Of a stretch of DNA of 64,000 nt, positions 34,283 to 47,776 are shown piece by piece (within the stretch, counting starts at the first letter, position 1; the number at the start of each line of letters is the position of its first letter). Source of the DNA: Bostrychus sinensis (lineage: Eukaryota; Chordata; Actinopteri; Gobiiformes; Eleotridae); the NCBI GenBank assembly GCA_020698575.1, contig CM036254.1, positions 27,556,526 to 27,620,525 of the forward strand, in the 5' to 3' direction. Under the pieces are notes generated by a model. The model saw only the letters and a list, made by a program, of their open reading frames with translations. It searched no databases and had not been told where the DNA came from. The translations under genes were made by a program, and so were the position numbers.

Positions 34283-36835
34283 AATAATTAAAGATCCACT
34301 CTCCTAGTTTTTGAAAATGTGAAAAACAACCCTAAATAAATAAAAACATTTTTTTCAAAAGTGAGGCCGCAGTGCATGATGTCCATGATGTCCCTTTCTC
34401 TCTTGCAATAATCCAAAATTGAGGATGTTAGATTTTCTTGCTCTGCTTTTTGTTGTTATTTTTTGCATTCTGTTTTGTGTGCTAAATTTTTTTTATGTGC
34501 TTTTTGCTCTGCCTAGTTCTTCAACGTGCGTCTATTTTTTTCTTGCCTGTGAAATTCAGCTACGATCTGTGAAAGTCTGACATTCTTCTTGCAACTTAAA
34601 AAAACCTAACTGCAGCAGCATATTGTTGCTTGCTTGTCAAAGTTGGTGTTTTGCTCTTTAAATGGAAGTCAATGGGAGCCTGCATACTGAAAGCTGAGAC
34701 CTACTTCTTCACAAGACTACAAACACACCACACTTCAGTCCCATTTACCGTCAGTGGCCTTGATGCACCATTTCTGAGATGTCACTTATTGATGAAGTTG
34801 ACAGGAAACATCCAGCACACGATCCCCCCCAGACACTGATGTTTACACACAACAAGCTGGAGCCCTGTGAAGTCAACTCATCTGTGAAGTTAAGTCAACG
34901 GTGTGCACATTGTACATGGGATCCCACTGGTATAGAGATGTCTGTATACAGCTAAGAATATCAGCCAACGTCTCAATATAGAAAGTGCGCTTTATAGGGT
35001 TCGGCATTGTTTATTTTGGGAATGAAGCAAAACCATGGGGATGAATTTGACTGCAGATCAAAGGTCTGAGGTTTACAAAGAGCTACACACTTTATCTAAA
35101 ATGTGAAGTGCCATTTTGAGCTGCTCCTGACTGTCTCTTATCTGAACTGCCACTTGTTTGACAGATGCACGCTTCACTATGTGCCGTTTAAAGCATCTTC
35201 AATCAACTCTGATATGAGATCTCGACGCCTGGTTGGTGGAATGTGAGGCATTATCTGCTTGTTGTGGACTAGAAAGAGTAGGGAAGCGAGTGGATTAAGA
35301 GAGTACAAAGGAAGGTAGATGCTTCATTCAGCAGTGTGGCTTGTTTGGTTTGAGTCCACATGGCTAAAAAAATACACAAATAATATAAAAAGACCATGAT
35401 TCAGGTGTGTAGCAGTCAAAATTGGCCATACTGTTATCTCTTTTTGTAGAAGTAACTGGAGAGAGTCCCACACCAAAGCCAGGGGAACTAATCACTTCTC
35501 TAAAAGCGAACCACAGATGTAATTCGATGATAATGATTTTCAAGGTTGCTGGACCAACTACACAATACATATCTCATAATCTGAAGTATAGAAGTTCAGA
35601 ATAAATACTGAATACTGAAATAAATGCTCAAATTAAATAGCCAGTAGCCAGGACCATGCAGGAAAAGCTGGAGGAAGGATAGGGAATGAGGGATATAGTA
35701 GCCTTCAGTTTGGTTATAATGTTGTAAGTGAGGTATAGTATGAAATAACAGATTTGATATGATATTTGCGGTTCATTACAAAATTACCAAAATGTATAGC
35801 ATGCTCTAGCTAATGATCTGAACATTATGCTGAAACAAATTGGTACTCTCTATTTTATAATGTTAAAAATCATGCTAGTCTTTCTATCAAGGTAGTAATA
35901 TGCTAATGGTCTAATTTATTCCCTAAAAACATGGCTGTAGTTTCTGGTTTAAAGCCAGGAATCAAAGCTGCTCTATGCACTTTTATCTCTTTCATGGAAG
36001 CGTAGAGTGTTACCAGTATCTCCAAATGGTAGCCAAAGTTGTGTGAAAAAGCAATTATTTCAGAGTGTACAATGGTCCCTCTTAAAATCCCCTCGCAGGA
36101 TAATCCATCTATGCCCAATATGCAAAGTAAGTTCAAAGGAGCCCTACTTTTGCCAAAAATATGATTAAATATACATTCACTTTCATTCTGCACAAAGGGA
36201 AGAATTTTGGAAACTTCTACAAAAGCACAGTGAGGTGCAACTGGTTCTCAGAGGATATGGGGCTGCAATAAATATTCATGTTATTAATGGCAATTGTAAT
36301 AATGTAATAATTATTTTGGCATGTACAGTGTTAAGAAAGACTATAAAAAAGCAATACCTAAACTTTCTTATCGCCACAGCTTCATCAGTGTTGAAAAACT
36401 TGTAACTAACTTTATTATTGCTTTACAGCTGCTTTAAAATCAGTTGTGACTCATTGGGACATATGTGATTATAATGGGCACATGAGGAGAAGCAGCATTC
36501 ATAAAACACAGTTTTTATTCCCAAAGTGCAAGATACATGAGTAAATGGACCATCGTGTCCTCTTCTGAACTCAGTGGAGACATTAAAAATGAATGGTGTG
36601 ATAAAGAAACATGTCAGGCATTGCCATAAACAGCATTATAGTAGGAGCTTATCCTTTGAAAATGTTAACTCAAGGATTATGTATATTCCTTATTGGTGAA
36701 ACTCAGTTGGAAAGTAAACTGGTCGATCAAAAACGTTTAAGTGTTTATGAAGTTTATGATGGAAAGATCAATGGATGATTATCATAACTTTTACAGTAGC
36801 CTGGAAAGTTTTTGCAAACTATTTATGCTATAGAT
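34283..36835. other. No gene recognised
   Basis: Non-coding sequence of ordinary composition with short frames only and no repeat identified. Confidence 0.4.
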
Positions 36836-37151
36836 CATTGGTTCTCAAACTTTTCACACCTAGTACCACCTCACACCATTTTTGTCTTGCATTTGCCATC
36901 TTTAATGGGCTGAAATTATACTAGATTTTGACTAAATCACAGCAGGATTAACACTAAATCAGACTAAACCTGCACTAAATCAGGACTAAGCAAAGCAGAG
37001 CTAAACCAGAACTACCCCAGCTAAAGTAGTAATAAAACTGCCACTAAATAAACTAAACTCTATCAAGACTTGTCCTGACTTCTGAATACCACTAGAAGAA
37101 GCATTCGTACACCACTAGTGATACAGTACAGTACCTGCTTGCGAAACATTG
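36836..37151 (+). mobile_element. Miniature hAT element with GGACTAAAC units, 316 bp
   Basis: It begins CATTGGTTCTCAAACTTTTC and ends GCGAAACATTG. The flanks are CTATAGAT (36828-36835) and CTATAGCT (37152-37159), an 8-bp duplication with one difference. The interior carries degenerate ACTAAATCAGGACT units, and the 3' part has TACCACTAGAAGAAGC. Confidence 0.8.
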
Positions 37152-40100
37152 CTATAGCTGATATGCAAAAGACAGATATACACTATATGTATTATATTCT
37201 GCAATTGCTTTACAGACTTTAAAAAGCAATTGTGATAAATGTCATTTGTTATTTTGATTACATGTTTAAAATCACTTACGCAGCCTGTCTTTTTGCACCA
37301 TTCTTGTGTGTGTAACATGCATATATGAAACAAAATACAACTCTGGGCATGTTTTTGACAAGTAAACATTATAATATGGTAAAAAAACTCAGAAAAGTTG
37401 AGTTAGCATAATAAGCTCTTTAGCACTAGGGTTATGGGAAACCTGGTGTGTCAACTAAGTGGCCCCATCAATGTCAGTGTCAGTGTTGTTTGCACACAGC
37501 TCAGCTTTTGTTGTTTTTGAGAAGTCTTTGTTTACTATGAGCCAAAATTACAGGCAATTCCCGGAGTCACACGGCAGCAGTATTTGGAGCACACTGTTTT
37601 TGACACGTTTTACATCTGAGCTGAATTTTAAGTAGTGACTTGTGCAAAAAAAACACTCACCAACTGCTAAGTATTCCACCCGCCTGCCTTTCTGTAAACA
37701 TATCAGCAAAAAAATATTTACCATGCAACTCTGAGCAAATTAGAATTTCTCGCTGCCTTCATCTTCTGCTATCTTCACCCACACGCACTGCCCTCCTACC
37801 ATATGCATCCCAAAAATGATCAGCCAATGTGTGCTGAAGCCGGCAACCCTCGCATTTGTACTCCAGCACAATGTGTGCCCACAATGGTGCCTGGGTAATG
37901 GAGGCAAAATATCCTCCTTTATAAGCCAGAACGTATAGGGAAATATTGAGTTTAAATAAACTGATACTTGCCAGATTCAAAGCAAGATTATTTTTGCTTT
38001 TTATTCCTCGGACACGCAGCGCAGGTGAATAAAATCCGAGCCTTAAAGAGATATCGTTGGATGAATATTTTATGGAAAAGTACAGCTGTCGCTCTGCCTT
38101 TGTCATTCACTCACCTTCACTAACAATCAAAACAGCAAGCTGCCCACATAAACATCCACTTTTAATTAGTTTCCGCAAAGTTTTCTGTCCTTGAGTTTTT
38201 TTTATCATTATATCAACACCTGCAATACTTCGGAGTTTGTGTTCAATTTATGTTTCCATCCTCCACAGTCTTGTCGCAATTAAAACGCGGCGCCACCCAT
38301 GTCAGCTCTCAAAATGGAAACGTGTAATTTCGCGGGGAGTTGACTCTGTAAAGCTGGACTCAAAATGAATGCTCATACTTGCAAGTGTTGTTTTTGGCCC
38401 ACAAGTGGAATAGGGAGATGCAGGGTGCTTTATTCAACCCACAGCTTCATTTAGCATTGGGGAAGATAGCTTTTTTAACATTGTTTTCAATGCATTTTAG
38501 TAAATGAACATTCAGTCCTGACATTCACACAGCTCTTCCTAATCTTGAAGGATGTTCTGAAAATATTATTAGTGCAGAGTCAAGTAGTTATTATCTGTTA
38601 AACACTGAGGCCATCACTAAATTGTGCTTAGGAGCTCATTCTGACTGTAAAATGAATTCAGTAACTGGATTGTGGAGAATCTAAGCTTTAAAACAAGGTC
38701 TGGCATGTCCATGTTGTCTGAAGTTTAGCTGTTAAGCCTTGTGTTTCTGTAGTGTAGCACGGAGCTGGAGAAGGAACAGTGGTTATTTCTTATAACAGAC
38801 ATTATTATCTTTGGTACATTTCAGTGGTCCTATGAATATTCACCATCTCCCCCACATAGGACTTCTCATTTCCATGGTCATCAAGTGTTGATAGTCCATT
38901 AGGACAGAGAGCAGCACGCTGTGACTGGCAACCCTAAGATAAGTGCATGCACCTTACAGTACCTTTAAGGAGAAAAGGTTACTGTGCTCTGTTTTCACCC
39001 TCTACTTGCCAACAGGTTAGGGCAGGTAAAAGCTTGGGCCCAGATCAACTTAGAATCACTACAAATTCACCACAGCAGTGACAAGTTTGCAATGGCAGTG
39101 GTAGGCCAGTCCCTTAAGGGGCCCCACCTCTTACTCTTAGTGAAAGTGCGGTGCTCTCATGTAAACAAACAAGTGAGAGCAGCTTGGTCAAAACAAAGAC
39201 AAGTTATGCTTCTGGCAGTGAGAAGTTGAGGATGCGCATGACTTGTTTGCCCAGCTAGCAGGCTGAGAAAAAAAACAACAAACAAAAAAAACTACTTTTG
39301 ACAATACTTTTCCTTTAGTTATCTAATAAAATTTATGCTAAACTCAAGCTGATCATGCTGAATTGGAGAAATCATATGCAAAACATTTATGGTTATGGTG
39401 GTATTGTGTGTAGCAGGTGTGAGTATGTTATTGTATTTCAACCTAGAGAGACTCAAACAGAGACGATAATGCATGCATTTTGATGTCTTTATTGTGTAAA
39501 GCATTATAAAACATTTGGCACTTAGACCCCAGCAGGGAAGACAATATGCAATGGTGAATATGAACTGAGCTGAGTGCGCATTTGTGTCTTCCCCCCACAG
39601 CCCAGAGACTGGTGGTGGTGGTGAGAGGAATAGCCAGAGAGGTGGAGGCATGCAGAGAAGTGGACGGCTGCTTCTCTGGAGAGGCAGAAGGCAGGCAGAT
39701 TAGATGCTGCTGAGGCGGTGATGGGGCGCAGGTGGGGTGAAGCACAAGCTGGGACGCCTGGGAACATGGTTGATAAGGTTTGGGATTGGCTGAGACAGAG
39801 GTGTAGCTGGAGAAGCAGGCAGTGTGCAGGGAGGAGCTTAGGTGATGGGCTGAGAGTTAAGCAATGAGGGGCCCTAGTGTAGATTTGTAGAAGAAGCCAT
39901 AGTGATATAAAGCCAACAACTACTACTACTTCACGTTTATGCATTACGCTTCTAATTTATAAATCGTGGCAGTGAGCTGTTTGCGCTGGACTCAAAGACC
40001 AGTGCTTACAATCTTCTACAATATTCTTTATACACGAGTGGGGAACACTAGTTAGTTGCTTTGTGCACCAAAGGACACAAGCAGCACCTCTGTTGATCCT

Positions 40101-42171
40101 ATTGCTTTAGGCGAGATAGTCTATGAAAAGTTTCTAGATTTATTTTTATAAAAGTGTCTTTGTGCCCAATTCTTTTTTGAACTGTTTACAAAATCTGCAT
40201 TTATCTGACTTTAAGTCTGTGGTCTAGTAATATTTTGTAAGCTGTCACTCGACCTCTTCTTGTAAACAAATGAAAAAGATGAATTTCCAGAATCACAAAG
40301 GGTATAGATATTTTAGTTTGATAGTAGATGGGTAGATCTTTGTAGAGATACTATTTCAAATGTTCATGAATCTTCTGCTTCTCATACTAACAAAATTAAA
40401 ATAGTGCTGGCAATGATAGGGGCATCAGAAATTAGTTGCCAAGTTTGTTTTATTATGTTTTTAAGGTTTTATGCTTACTTTGTTGAAGATTGAAAGCATA
40501 GGATTTAGTATGTTTCTGTCTCATTGAAGACTCTGTTTATTATTTTATTCATTATTTCAGAAAGGCTTGACGGAGACTAATCAACCATAACACCATCACC
40601 ATAACAGATTTTTTTAAATGGAAATGAAACGTCATTAGTCATGAGTTACCCCATAGCTCATTAGCCTCTGTCAAGCCTTTAAACTATACAGATTTTCAAA
40701 AGTTTTTGAGTAAAATAAATAGGAAACAAACCTATGTGAACAACAACTGAACAACTCCAGGGCATAAACCAAGAAAGTAATAAAGTTGAAATACCCAAGA
40801 AACCAGGGCTGCAGAGTGGAACAGACTGGTCTAACAACAAAATGCTACTATGGAACAAGCCACACAAGATGTTCTGTCAGCCTGTGGAGAGAGTGCATTG
40901 TTTAGGAACTGGCATCAAGATTGCTAAGGCTATAGACTCTGGCAGAGGAAAGGATGGTGGACAAACTGAACAGCCCACAAGACAAAAAACTAAAAAATGG
41001 TAAGCCTATTATAATGATGTTAATTCTGGGAAGTGAAGAGCATTATGTGTCTTGTACCTCAAGACAGACAGTCTGTCTCTGTCTTGGACCTGGCCAGCGC
41101 GCCACTTCAGCTTGTACTGCAATTTACAACAACAATTAAGCCGTGAAAATTCTAATCTTAACCCTGTAAGGAAAAAAAGAATAGTTCTTACCTTACTAAG
41201 TATTAAATTCATGTGAGTATGTCTTTGGTTTGGTTTGCTAGACCCTTTCTCAACCTAATATATTGTTTCCCAAATAGGAACAATAAACATAAGACCACAC
41301 AAATAAACACATCATTATGAGGCAAGATAAATGTCCTGTGGTTATGAGAAAATATCTTGCCTAACTAATACTGAAACCTGTCAGATACACTGTATGCTTG
41401 GTAGGATGTTGTTTCTTCCAGTTGGCTGTTATATAAGATAAATGTCTGGGGTTTAGAAAAATCATGGACTCCAATTTAGAGAAGCAGACGGGAGCTCCAT
41501 AATGTACTGCTAAAGATGCAGGAGTTGGCCACTGGGTTCATAAATTCACAATGCACTTTGAGAAATGTGTTTAGCCATAGCTACTGCCTGTGCATCTAAA
41601 GGCATTAATAGCCAGTAAGGCATCATTTACCTGAACACATTGTGAATGATTTGGTTCAGAAAAGATTTCAATTTGAATATAATCACAAATATATTTTTGA
41701 ATCTAGCAGCCAGCAAGTGAGCTGTCACTCATTGTTCTCAATAGAGTATTGTGAAAGTTGGATGACAAATTGTGTGTTTTTTCAATAGAAGCTTTCCAGG
41801 TGGGTTTTTGGTGGGTTCCTTAGTAAAGTGACTAAGTTGTGGGAGGTCAGGGGACTGCTAATCCACAATACGTGCCAGTCCCAAGCCTCGATAAATGGCG
41901 AAGGGCATCTGGTATAAACCCTGCCATAGTACCCATGCAAATGATTTGTCGTAGTGGCCCCTGAAAGAAAGCGATCAGCCAGATGAACATCCTTTCTTTG
42001 CAGATGTTGGAATTGCCTTCCTAATTCTAATTAGTTGAATGTCTATCCAATTGTAATTGAGGTTTAATCTTTGTGCGTTTGTTTTGCCTTCTTGGAAATC
42101 CCACAGCAGATTAGCACTTGACTTGACTTAGCAGAAGAAGATTATTGTCTGAATAATCAAATGCTTTCTAC
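37152..42171. other. Long stretch without recognised genes
   Basis: Frames of up to 140 codons (39522-39944, minus) are compositional, in a purine-rich tract at 39590-39870. A GAGGGGCCC repeat near 39867 is shared with 4289. Conserved regulatory DNA could be present but cannot be seen from one sequence. Confidence 0.4.
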
Positions 42172-43434
42172 TTTGCCACCTGTTAGTGGGCGGGATGTGT
42201 AAGGCATGGGGCGATGTTAGAATTTTATGTCACGATTATCTTGGCCACAATAATTGTGATTACCAATATTATCTCGATAATTATGAAATTATTCTTATAG
42301 TTTGAAAATGTAGCTAAAACAAACTGGACTAACTTTACCGTGACACAACAGACTCAAGTTTATGATTTTTGGATAAATGGTTGCAAAATATGGCTCCCCC
42401 TTGTGGCCAAAATTTAGAATGCACATAAACAACAGCTGTAGTGACCTGGATAACACAGTTTACTGCTGCAGCGAGTACAGTGTACTTCAATGAAGGTAGG
42501 AGTGACATTCAAACAACAGTAGTGAGTCAGTAGCAATACTGTCAGCACAACGCATAGATCACAGAAATACATATTTTAGATCAATGCATTGTAAAAGTTT
42601 AAAAGTTAAAGCATAGAAGCAGTAGTTTAGATACGTTTATGGGGCTGTGTGAGACACGCATTTTCTAACTTTATTAAATTTCATTTTGTAAAGTAAAAGT
42701 GCTACTTTTTATATTTAATGGTAAACTTATGATTAGTATGTAACACTGCAAATATTTAGGGCTACTGTTAATTCCTCAGACGACTTGAATGCCTCACAGT
42801 CCATTGTATGCCTCAGTCCATCTGTCTGCTCTGCTGTAGGTCAAGTTTTTTAATCAGTTCTGGAGAAATTGGACTGAAGACAAGCTTTGAGCCTTCTTGG
42901 AGAATGCTTTGCATGTAAACATAGTGAATAGTGGAGGGCACACGTCTCTCATGTGAGGATAATGGCAATTATCTGATATGGCAATTATTATTACTTTTTT
43001 CATCGTGTTGAGTGATATAATCATTTATCATCCCACAGCTTGCACCAAGTCCTCAAAGTTGATGTTTTAGAAGCAGAAAAAAAGGATTTGAGCAAGTTTG
43101 ACAAGGACCAACAACTGGGTCAGCGCATCTCCAAAACTGCAGCTCTTGTGGGGTGTCCGCAGTGGCCAGTATCTATCAAAAGTGATCCAAAGAAGGAACA
43201 GTAGTAAACTGATGACAGGTGATGCACATGAGGAAGCAAAGTCTGACCCATGAGATGCCCATGGGCTGATCCAACAGACGAGTTGTTATAGCTCAGATTG
43301 GTAAAAAGGTTAAAGATGTCTGAATCACAGTTTGTTGTGCATGGGGCTGTGTATTAGGCAGGTGGTCACAACAACACACAACATTAGGATCAGAGATAAC
43401 AGACAGATTGTCATAATGTTACGCCTGATCAGTG
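42172..43434 (+). mobile_element. Second copy of the Tc1-like deletion derivative, interrupted
   Basis: Tc1 text starts by 42172 (CACCTGTTAGTGGGCGGGAT), is broken at about 42206-43036, resumes with CCTCAAAGTTGATGTTTTAG and translates in part as SKTAALVGCPQWPVS, the helix-turn-helix region of Tc1 transposase. It jumps to the right end through GGGGCTG...GGCAGGTGGTC, the same junction as at 28425-29358, and closes with TCATAATGTTACGCCTGATC. Confidence 0.78.
42206..43036. mobile_element. Miniature DNA element nested in the Tc1-like copy
   Basis: The start TGGGGCGATGTTAGAATTTT and end ATAATCATTTATCATCCCAC are roughly inverted (GGGGCGAT against ATCATCCC). The interior has repeated ATTATC/GATAAT motifs, as in a common fish element. 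The target duplication is not clear. Confidence 0.6.
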
Positions 43435-44127
43435 TATTTTGTTGAGCAAGGCTAAACTGTATAAGACAGAGAAGTAGTGGGTGGCTGTATTTGCAGACCT
43501 TGGTGGGTGGGTGATTATTTCCGAGTGCATTTTGCCAGTAGCCGTCCTGTTCTTCTGTCTTCCTCCTCCTCAGGGCTGGTCGCTCCTGGTCACACACTAC
43601 AGTAGAGCTTGCCAAATGGCCTAGAATGCCTGTGTAATGCTAGAGGCAATCTGGGCTCATGGGCATGCTCCTACACCGCAAATAGGCCAAACATGTCATC
43701 ATTAAAGCCAGCTTAAATTATACACAAAAGGATCTGTAAAGCTATTATGTGCAATGTATTCATGTAATTGGATGTATTTTAGTGGCAGGTCCAGCCTTTA
43801 ACAAATAAGGGCAGAGTCAGAAGGGTAACCAGATGCATTAGGTCTGGAAATGGTTGGTTTTAGTGGGAGCTCTGGGAGTAGCTTTTATCCATTCACAGGG
43901 CAATGGTGGCCAGCATAAAGAAACAACCAGTGCTCTGAGATGTATTTATTTTTTTTATGTTGTGACTGGACATTTCTCCAAACCTGTGGGAGCTGGTAGA
44001 AGCACTCATAGGAAAAACAAACTTTATTCAAAATCGTCACTTAGTTGGATTTTGGTTTCTTAAAATCTTCTTCCATCACTATGTATTCATTCCTTTTTTC
44101 AGGGTGTTGTGGCTCAGTGGTATAGAG
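43435..44127. other. No gene recognised; SINE head at the right edge
   Basis: GTTGTGGCTCAGTGGTATAG at 44105-44124, continuing at 44532 with AATTTACCCCTGACC, looks like a tRNA-derived SINE head into which the next hAT element inserted. Confidence 0.45.
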
Positions 44128-44531
44128 CAGTGGTTCTCAACTGGTGGGTCGGGACCCAAAAGTGGGTCGCAGAACTGTTTTCGGTGGGTCGCGAGCCTTT
44201 GCCAGGGCAAAAAAAAAACAAAAAACCTAACCCCTCCTTAACAGTAGGTGGCAGTGTGGGACATATAGAATAGAATAATATAAAAGAAACTCAACCAGAG
44301 CAAAAAATCCAGTTCTATAAGGTTACTGTTATACCTAAGGTTGATGTGAGTACTGCTTAATTTTCCTCAATATCTTCTAATTTTCCTGAAATATGTCTTC
44401 ATTTTTTCTCAATATCTCTTAATTTTCCTGAGATATCTCTGAATTTTTCTCCATATCTTTTGTATTTGGGTCGCGGCTTGTCATCATAGAGTGATGGTGG
44501 GTCCCGAAGCCAGATCAGTTGAGAACCACTG
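44128..44531. mobile_element. Miniature hAT element, 404 bp, with perfect 8-bp target duplication
   Basis: The ends are CAGTGGTTCTCAACTG (44128-44143) and CAGTTGAGAACCACTG (44516-44531), perfect 16-bp inverted repeats. Both flanks are GTATAGAG (44120-44127, 44532-44539). The interior repeats TCTCAATATCTCTTAATTTT-type units of ~27 bp (about 44365-44460). No ORF. Confidence 0.95.
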
Positions 44532-44539
44532 GTATAGAG

Positions 44540-46570
44540 AATTTACCCCTGACCTAGAAGATCCACTATGGCACTATGTCTTTACCCATTGTGAGATAGG
44601 GCCAATGCCTTTGCAGATGTCATCTCATTGACAAAAAATATATAGCTCTATGAATATGTTGCTTATTTACTTTAATGTGCTACATTTTATTTAATTCAAT
44701 TTTATTCAGAATAAGGTGACTTTTTTTTCTCCTTCTTCTTTTTATTTTTTAAAGCAATGGAAAATTTTTCCATCTCAGTTGAATGTTCCATAATTTCCCA
44801 TACAACCTTGATATATGATACATTGACAGTGTCTTTGTTGCCATGGAAATATATAAAAAATGTCTTGAACAGACTTTTTGATGTACTTGAGATGCCAGAA
44901 AATGTTATCAGAGCCAGTCATTTAGTAAAATATAGACAGAGGTTGGAGCATGCACCTTTTGTTGCTATGGTAACATGATTTAGGTTGCTCCAAATGATGA
45001 TAAAATTGACTTTTTGAATAGTTGGCAAGTTTAACCGACTGCTTCCTTGGTGACAGGTCTGAGTCGAGGTGTAACTTCTTTTTTTGACACTTTATGGTCT
45101 GAAAGGAAACCAAGAGAATATTTTGAGCAAATTTAGGTCTGAAAAACATTTATCCTTATGACGTGACATGACATGTATAAATAATGTTTTTTTTATTCAG
45201 TTCTAGTGTCATCTGGGAAATCATTTACAGCATTATTAGACTGAGAGGTAACTTCAGCTGTTTACAATCCTATGAGCTTTGGCACAAAATATAAAACCAT
45301 GCTTCAACCCAGTCAGGCAGTTAAAGAGAAGTGAAATAAAGTTGGACTGTTGTTCTAAAATAAGAGCCAAGAGAGAGGAAGGTGAGATATGGGCTGGCAC
45401 TAACACTTCACGCCTTGTTAACTCAGAGAATTTAGCAGACAGATGCCCGCCGCTTGTGGTGGAGGTGTTTGTCTTTGACTTGTTTTGTAGAAATAGCGAC
45501 TCAAATGAATTGTTAAGCAGCTTTATCCTCCCAATTTCCTTCACTCACCCTTGCATTTGTGATTCAGCTCAGCCCACTGTTTGTCTTGTGTTTTATTGGA
45601 TATTTTGGGGTTGTAATAGAGTTTTAAAGCAGCCTGATTTCCTCACGTCTGTCCTTGTTTTTCTTTGGGCTTTTTTATTTTCCTTATATATATATATGTA
45701 GGCTCATGTTAACCCAAGGCTTTCCTGGAGCAGAAGACAGTAGTTCTCTGTGAAGTTTCAGGCTCCTGTTGTGCACACATTGTAAAAAGAGCCTCTTGTA
45801 AAGCTGCATGTCACACCCACACACTGAAAAAAAAAAAAAAAAAAAAAAAAAATTACTTGGATATTTGTACAGCATTTGTGAAAGCAGGCAGATGGTATTG
45901 CTTGATGCAGCTCAATGCCACATTATGGAAAGCTAATGCAATGTTAATGTTTCAAATTCATTAAAAGCCCCTTATTATGTTAAATCAACTTTTTGGAGCT
46001 TGTTATAATCTTATTTTCACCTGCCCTTACACCATCACTGGACTCATGCTGCTACTAGCTGTGCTAATTAGCCTTTTTATGCTCTGTTAATTCCCCACCA
46101 TTGCCAGCAGGGGGTGACACTCACCTAATCAAAGTGTTCTCATGTAATCACAGAATAACAGCTCCCCAAAAAGATGTTTTCCATACATATACATTATTTT
46201 AAATTATAAAACATGAACTACTGATAATGCAAAGGTGTCCAGACCTATTTTAATAAGCTGACAAAAGCATTATATATAGGAACTTTAAGAAATAAAGTTG
46301 AAAATTAAGTAAAGTTTTAAATATTTTCTCTCTTTGACACATAAGCAGCTTTCATTATTGCATGCTGCCAGTGCTAAATATTTCATACACTGTTCGCTGT
46401 CCATGGTGCTGAACTGCACCACTCCAACTGCTTTTTCATTATTTGTGTTTATGAGGATATCAGAACCTTACCAAGCATTTCACACAGACATATTATAACT
46501 GATTAAGCTTAATAACGGTTTCACAGACATATAAAGTTATTTCTGGTCAAGCAGTTTCATGGCACAAGAA
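44540..46570. other. No gene recognised
   Basis: It includes an A26 run at 45827-45852. The 140-codon frame at 45279-45701 has no domain signature and an antisense frame of similar length, so it is not called. Confidence 0.45.
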
Positions 46571-46868
46571 GCAGTCGTTCAGTAGGCAGAGCTGTTAGCC
46601 CGAGTGTTAACCAGGAAGTTGGTGGTATGATCCCCACCACCAGCATTGCATACTGCAGTTGTGTCCTTGGGCAAGACACTTCACCCACCTTGCCTGTATG
46701 AATGTGTTAGTGTAACGAATAGCAGATTGGCAGCCACATCTCCATCAGTCTGCCCCAGGGCTGTGTGCAAAAAGAGCTCACCACCACCAAGTGTGACTGA
46801 GGAGTGACTGAATAATGCACCAACATGTAAAGCGACTCTGAGTGTCTAGTAAAGTGCTAAAGGCTGAT

Positions 46869-46902
<34 letters not shown>

Positions 46903-46903
46903 G
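46571..46903 (+). mobile_element. tRNA-derived SINE, nearly full length
   Basis: The tRNA-like head has an A-box-like TTCAGTAGGCAGAGC and a B-box-like GGTGGTATGATCC. The body contains CAGCATTGCATACTGCAGTT, GTGTCCTTGGGCAAGACACT and CGACTCTGAGTGTCTAG, and it ends in an ATT-repeat tail (46871-46901). It is the best copy of the SINE also found at 16985, 26755, 50432 and 58225. Confidence 0.85.
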
Positions 46904-47776
46904 ATTATTATAAGGAATACTTTAATATACCATTGTATAGAATCAACAAACGTATTAAGATGTTGCTAACTGTATTAAATATTGGTAAAAAAGTGATATG
47001 CCATTGGAACCTTTGTATGTAAAATGTATTTCTCACTGTATTTGTAATTTTGATCCATTAATTGGATTTGTACAGTAATACCCAAAGAATGTTGCTTGGC
47101 TCTGTCTGATCTTTTTGTAGAGGGCCCTTTGTGTTCCTGCTCCTCTTAAAGCATCTTCATTGGTGACTTTATTGACTCATGAGATCTTCTGCATCTTTTT
47201 TCAAGAACCACATATTTGCAGCATTAATGTGTTACGTTATTGTGCGTTATATGTGGCTCTATTGATGGTCCAAGTCTCACTGCCATATTTCAGGATTAAG
47301 ACCAGGTAGCATTCAAACAGTTTATAGATTGTATCAACACTAATAATGTTAATAAATTAAAGCTTTGTCCCATGACCCATCATCCTAAGACCATGCCATT
47401 TTTTTTCAATAATGAGCAAACAATTACTACTCACACTCAGAGGCTTGCATGGTGTATATGTGTAGCTACAGTACAGGATGAGTCACACAGAACAAATGCA
47501 CAGCTATACACCTCATGATGAGATTACCGAAAATAAACACAAGTCGACAGTCTTTGTTTTGTGTGGCGTTTCTTAGAGGAACAGAGGCAGTGGAGCTATT
47601 GTTGGCTGTCAGGCAGCTTCCATTAATCAAGTCCAGACAACTGTTTAGCAGCAGATTGTGCCGAGGGGGGAGCCAGTGTCATGGATATTCATGAAGTCAA
47701 AAGTAATCAGTCATACTATATGTGTCTGATGTGCTTGTGAGGAGTTTTACAAAGTCAACTCAGGTGTTGTATTTAA
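46904..47776. other. No gene recognised
   Basis: Non-coding sequence between the SINE and the piggyBac-type element. Confidence 0.4.

Noticed and set aside
37759..38106. 115-codon minus-strand ORF
   Set aside because: No domain recognised and no supporting splice or promoter context.
39522..39944. 140-codon minus-strand ORF
   Set aside because: Its length comes from a purine-rich tract that is open in several frames; the translation is His/Ser/Leu/Pro-rich without a domain.
45279..45701. 140-codon plus-strand ORF
   Set aside because: No motif, an antisense ORF of similar size (45254-45544), and AT-rich low-information composition. Probably chance.
46871..46901. ATT microsatellite as an independent feature
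   Set aside because: It is the 3' tail of the SINE at 46571-46903.
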